64,000 nt of DNA from Mercurialis annua (lineage: Eukaryota > Streptophyta > Magnoliopsida > Malpighiales > Euphorbiaceae), in assembly GCF_937616625.2 (NCBI RefSeq), contig NC_065575.1:1929501-1993500 (forward strand), written 5' to 3'. Both the position numbers and the translations under genes were made by a program. Below the pieces are notes generated by a model. The model saw nothing but the letters and a program-made list of their open reading frames with translations. It searched no databases and was not told the DNA's origin. Position 1 is the first letter of the stretch. Each line of letters begins with the position of its first letter. Below, one piece after another: positions 11,346 to 21,090 of the stretch.

Positions 11346-13540
11346 TTTTTATAATTACAAAATGAATTTTTCAATTCGACAATACAAATGAACTATAATT
11401 TCATCATAATTCGAAGACGAACATTTTTTTGATAAAAAGCCTATTGGCTTCCATGCCGAAATGATAGGAGCAAATCACTCTGATAATTCAGTGTAATTTT
11501 ATTTTACTTTTCATTGTATTTGTGCTTGATTTTAATTGTTATTATGTTTATTTGTGTGTCGAGTGTTTCAAGATGTGAAGGTATTTTAGAATTTTTAGGT
11601 CCATTTTGGAGTACAAAAGTCCGAATTTGAAAATAAATGAAAAGTCGTACAAGAAATATGAGTTTCAGCCTTGAAAACAGTTCACTCGGTGTTACTTGAG
11701 ACCTTGTCGGTGAGTATGGTCTCGAGTAGAAACTCCTACTTCAACAAGGAAAAGTTATAAAAATACTATATCTTTTTGTGTTTTTAAGCTTTTACTCAAA
11801 AATCTATATTACTCTTTAAACCTCATTAATTTATAGCAAATACTCACTCTTCTTCTAATAAATATTTTCTTACTTTGTTTTTTAAAGTGATAATGCTAGT
11901 ACTAGAATTTTTTGTGTTTTTAAGCTTCTTCTAATTCATTAAATCAATAATTTGAGTTGTTACATTTGATTGTTTATGAAGTATACTTTTATATGCTATA
12001 ATATATACATGTAATGGTCATATATAGATAGTTGATGTGTTTGATTTGAATAAACAATCCGCACTATCATTAATAGTTAAATATTATTGTATTTAACTAT
12101 TTTGATTAACTTAAATGTTAAATTATTAAATTTAAAATATGACATTAATTTGTTTATTGAAGTCATAACAGTTTTCATTTTTATTATTTAGAATTACTTA
12201 ATTATTTTTAATTAGTCAGTATAAATGACTAAAAATATCCATAAAAATTATATTCAAACTACAAACATCACATCTTACCAATTATTGAAGAAAATATATA
12301 TTTATATATAAATTGTAGGATTAGGAACCTTCGAGGATGGAGACAGTATTTTGCATGAACTAATGTGATTGGAATTATATTTTTGTTTTGCTTCCCAAAT
12401 GACCATTCACTCCAATATTAAAGAATATAATCTTCCCAAGTTGCAATATTATAAGCATTTTAAACATAGACATATTTTGATAAAAAAAAAATAACTTAGA
12501 CTTATTGCATGCAAATTGGAATTTGCATGGTCCCTATTTGATCCTCTCAGCCACCATGCACTGAAGCAGTAGGTTGAATGTTGACCAAGACTTCCTTCAA
12601 ATGTAGTAAACCCAGATTAGAAAATCCAAAATCTAGAAGCTAGCCTATCCAAACATTGATTATTATTTTGAAATGTTTGAAGGATACCTAAAAATATGTT
12701 TATAAAATCGAATTCCAAAACTATAATTTGAAAACCTCATTTTAAGGCGCATTATAGTTTACTTTTATTATTATACTTTGAATTTTTTTATTTCAAAATC
12801 CATTTTGGATAATTTCAAACGGTTTTTTAAAAATTAATTTACACTTATTTTAAAAGAAAAGATAATATTATAAAACTTTACCAACTTTATACTTTATTTT
12901 AATTTAATCACACCTTTCTAAACTTTGTCATAAAGATAAATCATTTTTTTTCTAAATTCATATACGGTGCCGAGATGACACTTATTCATTCGAATAATTT
13001 GCAAAGGTGGAGATCATTCTTAACCAATGAATTAATGTTACATCAACGCCGTGTATGAATTTGAAAAAAAATGAAAGTTGATGTATGTTTATGATAAATT
13101 TTAAAAGGTGATTAAATTGAAAAAACGTACAAAGTTTGTGAATTTTTCTGACATTAACCCTAAAAAACAGTATCTAAAAGAATTTTAAACCGTTTAAAAA
13201 CACAGTTTGCAGTTGTTTATAAAACGGCTTCTAAAATAAATTCTAACGGTTTTAAACATAATACTTTTGTCCTCTTCTCTCTCTCTCTCTTTTCTCTCTC
13301 AAATAGAAAACCTTAATCGTCAAAGGTTTTCTTTTTATTTTTCGTTTTAGCTGCCGTCAATGGATTATTTTTGCCGGGCGGCAGCCATTTCTTTTTTATT
13401 ATTTTAGAATAAAATAAATAGCGGACTCCTTTTCATCTTTTTTGTTTTTGTTGGTAAATCTATCAATGAGGCGCATCAATTTCAATATATAAACAAATCA
13501 AGAATCAAATATAAATTAAGACCTTTTGAGACTGAAGATG

Positions 13541-13542
<2 letters not shown>
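11346..13542. other. Gene-free spacer
   Basis: No supported gene. 11370-11760 has moderate complexity (aagcctattggcttccatgcc, then cactcggtgttacttgagac) and could be a worn LTR fragment, but no partner repeat is in the window. A CT-rich tract lies at 13270-13300. Elsewhere AT-rich. Confidence 0.35.

Positions 13543-13592
<50 letters not shown>
13543..13592. repeat. (AT)n microsatellite
   Basis: About 50 bp of uninterrupted AT dinucleotides. Confidence 0.97.
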
Positions 13593-13596
<4 letters not shown>

Positions 13597-14097
13597 ACAG
13601 CGATTGTCTTTCTATACGAAAGTTGTTGTCCTTTATATAAGAAAGGTTTGTTTATTTTTCTTATGAAGGATTAGTGAATTTTTGTTAGACAGAGAAGTAT
13701 TGGATCTTATTGTGATAAATTAGTCATATAATTTTTATTTTTAACCTGTAAGGCGATCTGCAAATTAAAATTTTATATTTTTTACATGTCGTCATTAGAA
13801 ACGGTTATATACCCTTTTTAAATTCTTAAACAGCTTGTAACTGCTTGATATTAATGAAAAATTATTTAATTATAAAAAAAATATAATATTTTTATAAATT
13901 TAGCGAGTACATGTAAAATTAATTAAATACTAAATAGAAAACACAATACTTTAATATCGGTGTATTTTTTTTGAAAATAATATAAAAAATTGTCTATTTC
14001 ACAAGTTCTATATTATGCTTTAAGAAAATCCAAATATTGATTGGATTGGGTCTTTTTAGTGAGTTTCTTAATCAAAAAATTATCTTTTTAAAAAAAA

Positions 14098-14260
14098 TAT
14101 TATCGCACGCAACCGTTGCGCCATATTATTTGTGTAACAAACCAATAATACGATAGTCATGTGAAAAAATGAATGATAAAAAATAATTAAATTTTTCTAA
14201 TAAATGCTTATTCGCTTTTTTTTTATCATAGGCTATACTTCAATAAATGAAGTGAAAGTA
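14098..14260. repeat. Dispersed repeat family R2, copy 1
   Basis: Shares the ordered blocks caaccgtt-gcgccat, tgtgtaacaaaccaataat, tagtcatgtgaaaa, and aaatgcttattcgct with 47401-47560 and 63138-63290; a partial relative is near 17205-17275. No terminal repeats were located. Class unknown. Confidence 0.6.
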
Positions 14261-14372
14261 TTTATACAGAGATAACAACTACTCATCACAATGAGTGAGT
14301 GATATCAAAATCAAATGATGATACTGAAAAACAGTCATCCAATAGGGCTTTTTGACTACTAAATGAGCCACC

Positions 14373-14375
<3 letters not shown>

Positions 14376-14427
<52 letters not shown>
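14376..14427. repeat. (TA)n microsatellite
   Basis: About 52 bp of TA dinucleotides, giving a spurious Tyr-Ile repeat frame on the minus strand. Confidence 0.97.
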
Positions 14428-14430
<3 letters not shown>

Positions 14431-15305
14431 GACCGAAAAATTAAACTAAAACTAATTTTCATTTCAAATTTCTGCATCAATAAAAAAAATGTGATTGTTC
14501 CTTTAAAGATGAGAAGATACTATAGAAACAACTTTTTTATAGGTGTTTAAAATTTCGATAACTTTTCTATAATTAAATAAGCCAAATATTAACCAAACGA
14601 AATAAAATTAGCCATTAAATATAAGTCTATGGTTATTTTGTTCGTACAAAATATTTTAATTTATTTATTTATTTATCACTATTGGATGAATTGTACTAAT
14701 TTTCTTTCAATAGAAAAATAAATAAAGTAAATACAATAAAATAACCATACAGAAAGCTATTAAAGATGTGTTATTGCCATAAATACCAATTCACTTATTG
14801 AAACATTCTATTATGCTACCATGATGTCTATACCATATTTATAAAATATGAATTTTCTTTTTTATATTAATTATAACACAACGAGTTAATCAAATTAACT
14901 GAGTATATGTTTTGAGGTATATATTTTCGGAGTCGAATAACTCCATATTCCATCCAAAATTAAAGATATTGCCAAATATATAAACTTTACTCTTTCAGAG
15001 CATCTATTATGGAGTTTTTAATGAGATAATTTTTTTAATTATGAAGATATAATATAAAACGATGCGTCAATAAATTTTTATTTAGACACTAGAAATAATT
15101 TTTTATTTATATATAATAAAAATCTTATTTCTTATCATTTTTTCAATTATTTATTTTAAAATTATAAACTATAATCATTAAATTTAAAAAATAATAAATA
15201 AAATTAACTTTCACTTTAAATTATTAAAAACTCTTTATTTATTTAAATATGCTCTTAAAAGTAATAAAATAGAATATTAAATAAAATTAATACCATTTAA
15301 GATGC
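14428..15305. other. AT-rich spacer, nothing recognised
   Basis: No frame above background and no terminal repeats. It ends where the composition changes sharply at the retroelement fragment. Confidence 0.4.
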
Positions 15306-15342
15306 TATAAAGAAAAAGTACCAAGAAAAAGTACCTCCGGAA

Positions 15343-15702
15343 GTGTTTCAAGCTCAAGTTGAGGAAGAAGCGTTAGGCGGCTTTCAAGAACCGGAAATTC
15401 CGGCACCGGCAATGGATCCCACTTGGCTCCCACCTCCCGGCTCTAGCACAAATCAAATGCTCTCGCTCATTTATAGTCAAAATGAGCGGATGTTTGGACG
15501 TATGAACTTGTTGGAAACAAATGTGGATTCCCGTTTCAACAATTTGGAAAATCGCTTTGGGAGAATGGAAACGGAGTTTGGTGGTTTACGGTCCGATTTT
15601 GGCATTTTGCGGAACCGCTTCGATGCTCAATTTCCGCCTTCTCCGGTTCATACTCCGGTGCTTGAGGAAGAAGATTTCAATGACATTGAAGAGGAGGATT
15701 GA
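15343..15702 (+). pseudogene. Remnant ORF of the retroelement 3' region, coiled-coil-like
   Basis: About 119-130 residues open, preceded by an in-frame TAA near 15300, so there is no credible native start; the frame begins at a non-ATG codon. Composition is Pro/Glu-rich at both ends. The centre (NEQ-rMFGRMNLLETNVDSRF pattern) has hydrophobic spacing compatible with a coiled coil. It sits upstream of the polypurine tract and is best read as the tail of an element-encoded protein, not a host gene. Confidence 0.5.
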
Positions 15703-16198
15703 TCATTTGCATTTCATCCATTTCATGCATTGTTTTTATGCTTTAATTTTTTTTTGCATTTTTCACCTTGTCAACAATGCCTTGTAAATCCTATCTAGTT
15801 GTGGATTACATGCCTATATATGGTTAATGTCTTTTGTGTAAGCCTTGTCCTTATTTCCTAATTTCAATGTGGTTTTTATCTTGGTTATCTATGAATCCTT
15901 GTTTATAATTGAGTTTATTTCTATTTCTTGCACTTCCGATTTTTTATAGGCCATTACTTCTTTTTGATCTTGACAAAGGGGGAGAGATATTTGCCTTTCT
16001 AAAGTTTTTTTTCATATCTCTCAAAAAGTGCAACTTTTATTCAAATGACTAAGCTTTTAAAATCGTATCTACTTTATGCTTGTCTAGATTTATTTAAAAA
16101 TTCTTGTGCATAAAGTGAGGGGGAGCCAAAACTCATTTGAACTCCCACAAACTTAGCCATTTCCGTAAATTGATTGTCAAAATCAAAAAGGGGGAGAT

Positions 16199-17144
16199 TG
16201 TTGGACCAAGTCCCATTTGAACCCTAATTTTGAGTTTGACAATCAATTTAAAGAGCCTAATCATGTTTATTAGTGTGTAGGAACATATAGAAACCATCCC
16301 GGGTCGAATCGAAGCTTTCTAGCGAGAATCGAAAATTCCATATTCCGACTAGTTCCAGTAGCATATCGCGCCCGAGATCCCTTTTCCATCACGGGCGTGA
16401 TACATGAATCTCGGGCGTGATACATAACATCACGGGCGCGATACACCACTCATCAAACAGCTTTGGTTTTCCAAATGTATCGCGGGCGCTACATGTACAT
16501 CGCGGGCGCGAGGAATATGAACGTTGAAGGTCCAACGGCTATATCAGAGCCCTCCATCAGTTGCTTGACAAGTGGCCTTCAACCATTGGTTGAATTCCTG
16601 ACATTTGAATATCGCGGGCGCGACATAGGAATCACGGGCGCTACTGGGTGCTTTTCAGCACAAACTTGAGTTTTCTTCTAGAAGATTCAAGGATTTGTTG
16701 TTGGGGTTATAAATACCCCTTGTCTACCTCATTTATGAGGTTAGACACTCCAGCAACAAAACATATACTCAAGCATTCAATTTATTCTCTCCACATTTAT
16801 TGTGCATCAATTAATTGATTGCTTATCTCTTTTGTTGATTGATTAATCATTGTGATTCAATTATTAGTGTTGTAGGTTTTTGTTTATCCTTAGAAAAACA
16901 TTTTGTGAGTTTGAGATTATCTCTTGGAAATCTCTTTTGTAAAGTTTGTGTTTAGCTTTAAAGCACAATCCATTAGTGAATTCTAAAATCTCAATCTTTG
17001 ATTGAGTAGTGGAGTAGGATTGGTTTGTAATCCGAACCACTCTAAATTGCTTGTGTCAATTTCTCTTCTCTTAAACTCCTACTAAATTTTAATTACTCAC
17101 TAAACCTTATTCACCCCCTCTAAGGTAGCTATTTAGGGATTTCA
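16199..17144 (+). repeat. Copia-type LTR, 946 bp, with a TATA box and a CGGGCG motif array
   Basis: Starts TGTTGGACCAAG after the polypurine tract and ends gggatttCA, giving TG...CA boundaries; ttcaccccctctaagg near the end is usual for this LTR class. A TATA box (ttataaatacccc) is at about 16705. Between 16364 and 16640 there are eight GC-rich motifs of the type a-t-c-(a/g)-c-gggcg-(c/t)-g-a-t-a-c in an otherwise AT-rich LTR. With the 5' LTR missing, no target duplication can be checked. Confidence 0.75.
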
Positions 17145-17337
17145 GTGATATATAATCACGTCAAGTCTTATGTAAGAATAAAATTTTTAAATTTAATTAT
17201 CAAAAAAAAATTTCAATTTAGTGTTTATTCGCTTGTTATAAATATAACATGGTACAATTAATTTTTAGGATAAACACCTTTTTTTTTTGAATTGTCATCT
17301 TCTGACTTTAATTTTAACTTTACAAATTTTCAAAGAA

Positions 17338-18145
17338 AACAGACAACATTAGTTTAGATTACTTGATTAGCAAATAATCATCATCCACTACCCCCACTAA
17401 TTCTAATACATTGAACTCTTACCTATTTGCTAATGTTTCAAGATAAATTAATTATATACTTCTGTTCCTATTAAAATATTTCGCTATCAGTCACTCAACC
17501 TGGTCTATGATGTTCATGACTTTTCTGTACTTTTATTGTTTATGATTTGATAAAGAGAAGCATATGAATTGGATAGTATATGTAATTTTATTCAGATTAT
17601 TATTATCATGTTGTAAAATTATTTATCTGATATTTTTATATTATTGTCTTGTAAAATAATTTATATAATATTTTTATATTAATCTTAAGCCTAACCATTT
17701 CTTTAAATCCAAATTTTTTTTTATCAATTATAATCAAATCTTTTAATTTTTACAATTACGTCCAATTTTAATTTTTTTTTGCAATTATGACCAAACTTTA
17801 AATTTTAGTTTTTAAATCCAAACCTTTCAACTTTTCTAAAAACAATATCTAATGATTTTAAACATAATACTTTTATAAATTTAGATTGACTATATTTTAC
17901 AAATTCTCTATTATGTTTTAAGAAAATCGAAATATTGATTTGATTGGGTCTAAATACTGTAATATCTTATATTAATGTAACATTTTTTTAATCTACTGTT
18001 TTCTTTTTCTTCTAAATTTTGATATTAAGCAACTGAAACCTCCATCCGAAGAGAAATTTCAGTTAAACGAAATTAAAATACTCAAAGGATAGTAATAATT
18101 TTTTAAAATAACTGTAAATTTTTAGAATTTAAAAAGAAAATAGTA
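17338..18145. repeat. Segmental direct duplication, copy 1
   Basis: Matches 19098-19860 in order: gacaacattagttta, aatcatcatccactac, ctaattctaatacattgaac, tcagtcactca, attcagat-attatta, and aactgaaacctcc-aagagaaatt. Copy 1 lacks the small hAT found in copy 2 and so supplies an approximate empty site. Non-coding. Confidence 0.8.
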
Positions 18146-19097
18146 AATAATTTTTGGATTATTTGTATATAAATTTCTAACATTTTGCGTTTGTAGTGTT
18201 TTTCACTACATTTAAGATTTGGGATAAAAAAAATTCAAATTTTTTTCTCTTTTTTTTGACATTTTATAGCCTACGGTCGTTATTTGATGTATTTTCAGCC
18301 ATCAAAATCCGATAAAACGACATTGTGTGGTAAAAACTATTTTGGTGCCAAAAATATCAAAAAAAAGTGAATGATGTGACTTTTTCCCTGCCAAGTTTTA
18401 GAAGTAGTGTTTAAATAGCTATAAACTCGAAAGATTTAAATTTTTCATGCAAATGACTCATGGTTTCAACATACTATATAGCCATCGAATATGACTTTTT
18501 CAACCACAAAAGGTTACCCAAATACATAAATGGTTCAAATATTGAGACTACAATCTTGAAACCACTTGATTCTTAAAGTTTCAAACTTTTCAAGTCTCAT
18601 CTTCAATATAGATCCAAAAGTTATTTTTAGATCGTTAGATCCGTTGAAATTTCATGTTTTCCGATCTTCATTTTCAATGAGATTCTGAAAAGATAAACTT
18701 TCATTTTCAAACATACCTTCGATCTTTAAAACAAAAGACAAACAAACACTATAACAAGACTTAATAAAATCTAGATTAAAAGAAATTTCAAATAAACATC
18801 TTTAAAAATTTATGTAAACAAGAGTAATAGATCTACTGTAAATATTATTATGGGCAGAGAGAAAATGATTTTCCGTTTAACCGGAAAAATCATTTTCTCC
18901 CACCCTCAAAAAGATGATAAAGAAGGAAGAATTGTTTTTAGAGAGAAGGGGGAGAACAATTTTTAGAGAAAGAAAGATTTAAATAGAGGATCAAGTAAAT
19001 ATGGGAATGACAATTTTCTTGATCCTATGTAGGGGTGAGAAAATATTAACCGAAACCAAATTAACCGAATTTTTTTTTTTAATTAGATTAAATTAAC
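18146..19097. other. Spacer with a strong hairpin at 18857-18900
   Basis: No gene. GAGAAAATGATTTTCCG and its near-perfect complement CGGAAAAATCATTTTCTC flank a 6-base loop, giving a long inverted repeat that could be a MITE core. The rest is AT-rich. Confidence 0.5.
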
Positions 19098-19860
19098 AGA
19101 CAACATTAGTTTAAATAACTTGATTAGATATTAAAAAAAAGCTTGATTAGCAAACAATCATCATCCACTACCCCACTAATTCTAATACATTGAACTCTTA
19201 CCTATTTCCTAATGTTTCAAAATATATAAATTTACCTTTTTCTTCTTAGTTAAATGTTTCACTATCAGTCACTCAGCGTAGTCTATGACCATGTTCATGA
19301 CTTCTTTCTTACTATTATTGTTTATAATTTGAAAAGGAGAAAGGATATAAATTTAATAGTATATGCTATTATTCAGATGATTATTAGTCTTTTCATATTA
19401 AATCTTAATTATATCATTAATGAGCATGACTAGTGTTGAGTTTTGAAATATTGCTATAATATCTAATGCAGTGAGTCAGTGACGCAGCCAGAAAATTTAG
19501 TCATGAGACAAATTATAAGAAAAGAAGTTTTAATGGACGATTTTTTTTACTGGGAAGGACTGGGAAGGACGTAACTCGGAATCATAATTTTTCTCTAAAA
19601 AACATGCATCTCTTACTAGCTCCGATCTGGGGGTATGGGTGCACAGCTCAGTCTCCGCCAGCGAATAGCTCCACCACTGATATAATGTCAAGTGTAACAT
19701 ATTTTTTGAATTTTAAAGGTTTGTTGTTTTTATTTTCTTCTAAGTTTAGATATTAGGTATCTGAAGCCTCCGTTTCAAGAGAAATTCCAGATAAACGGAA
19801 TTAAACTCCTTAAAGGTACTAATAAATTTTTAAAATAGTCTGAGAATTTTCAAAAGTTAA
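19098..19860. repeat. Segmental direct duplication, copy 2
   Basis: The counterpart of 17338-18145, about 1.76 kb downstream in the same orientation, interrupted by a 211-bp hAT-like insertion at 19469-19679. Confidence 0.8.
19469..19679. mobile_element. Small non-autonomous hAT-like element
   Basis: Ends CAGTGA... and ...CACCACTG, with gtgacgcagcc and agctccaccactg at the two ends, as in many plant hAT relatives. Flanks are ATCTAATG on the left and ATATAATG on the right, an 8-bp target duplication with one mismatch. The paralogous segment near 17960-17985 reads through without the insert. Confidence 0.6.
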
Positions 19861-20474
19861 AGGAAAAGCAATACTATGAACTTAATATATTGCCATGATA
19901 GTAATTTTAGCTTCAGTCTGTATTAACATAATAATGGCATTGACTTGTCAATGCAGTAACATAGAAACCAAATCGGTGGCCGAACAGTATATGGCTATCG
20001 GTTTCTAAATCATAAAAAATATGGACATGCTTGTATGGTTCATCATTGAACTGTAAATTCAGTCCGGTTCTTTCGGCCTAATTTGGTTGGACTGAATTTT
20101 TGATTTGTAAGAGTTAATTCGACCGGACAGCTGATCAGTTACTGGTTCAACCGCTTGAACCAGACGGTCCAATCGAATTCTTCAATCACTGTGCCAAATT
20201 AATAATAGTCAGATCAAGAAAACATTGACAGCAATGTTAGCTTTTCTTGATCCTCAAGGAATGAACATAGCTGAACTACATTTTAGACAATTTTCATTAA
20301 CAGTATAACACAATAGCAGCCAAAAAGAGCACTCAAATTGGGTTACAGAAGATGATTTATAAAAACTTCATATATTATTCCATCTAGCAAGTCATGACAT
20401 TTGAAAGAGCTCTCAAATTAGGTTACAGAAGATAATAAGATGTGGATAAAACTGGAAATTAATATCCAACCAGA
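19861..20474. other. Spacer with short direct repeat and GACCGG-rich stretch
   Basis: No gene. 20040-20170 resembles a dispersed repeat (actgaatttttgatttg, then gaccggacagctgatcag, then ggttcaaccgcttgaacca). A ~79-bp-spaced direct pair, ctcaaatt(g/a)ggttacagaag, is at about 20333 and 20413. Confidence 0.45.
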
Positions 20475-21090
20475 CCCTGATACAAGCTATGAAGCACAAA
20501 AACACGGAAACGAGAAACGTCGAAACAGAGTATACTAAAACAACATTTTTTACAAGAACATGGTATAAATATAGAGTTCCAGGTAAAACTCTTCCGTGCA
20601 ACATATGTTACAAGTTCCCTCCCTTGTTACAGCAGCACAAACGTAAAACTCGACAAGACGTGTTGCTCCTAAGGTGAAAAGTATAGATTTTTAAAATTTC
20701 AGAAGCATTTCTGGAAACGGAATTAAAACACCAAAATGTTGACGTCTACTGTGCAAGAGAGGTTACAGGTTCCCTTCCTTGTTACAGCAGCACAAACGTA
20801 AAACTCTGACAAGTCATGTTGCTCCTAAGGTGATAAATATAGAGTTTCAAAATTTCAGAAGCATTTCTGAAAACGGAATTAAAACACCGAAACATAGGAC
20901 TCGATAAATTATGGTGCAACATAGGTTAGGAGTACCGTCCCTTGTTAAATCAACACAAACGTAAAACTCGACAAGTCATTTTTTATAATAATAAGTTATA
21001 ACATAGAGTTTCAGAATTTCAGAACGAAATACCAAAACGTATGACTCGACGAGTTTCCGCGTAACATAAATGTAAGACTCGACAAGAATC
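20475..21090. repeat. Tandem array of a dispersed ~160-bp repeat abutting the GRAS gene 2 stop codon
   Basis: Three to four diverged head-to-tail units share the blocks cctt(g)ttacagcagcacaaac, gtaaaactcgacaag, gttgctcctaaggtga, atagagtttcaaaatttcag and aaacggaattaaaacacc. Landmark actcgacaag-like sites occur near 20648, 20803, 20966 and 21076. The array runs up to the base before the stop codon of the GRAS gene, so it makes up its 3' UTR. Related single copies are in the GRAS gene 1 3' flank (opposite orientation) and in the O-fucosyltransferase intron. Confidence 0.75.

Larger units (their letters stand above)
15313..17144 (+). mobile_element. 5'-truncated Ty1/copia (SIRE-like) retrotransposon with a complete 3' LTR
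   Basis: A non-AT-rich block opens with a frame of about 130 residues, rich in Glu and Pro with heptad-like NLENRF/GRMETEF spacing, ending at 15702. Downstream come several purine tracts (aaagggggagagat at 15975, gtgagggggagcc near 16118, aaaaagggggagatt at 16186-16199). The last one directly abuts a sequence starting TGTTGGACC. A polypurine tract followed by TG marks a 3' LTR start. Multiple purine tracts and a long 3' non-pol region fit SIRE/Maximus-type copia elements. No gag, integrase or RT remains, so the element is dead. Confidence 0.75.

Noticed and set aside
14286..14480. 64-residue minus-strand frame with Tyr-Ile repeats
   Set aside because: It is the translation of the TA microsatellite.
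16199..17144. A solo LTR
   Set aside because: A polypurine tract and element-like coding remnant directly precede it, so it is a 3' LTR of a truncated element.
20475..21090. A CRISPR-like array
   Set aside because: Units are about 160 bp, diverged and without unique spacers; the organism is a plant.
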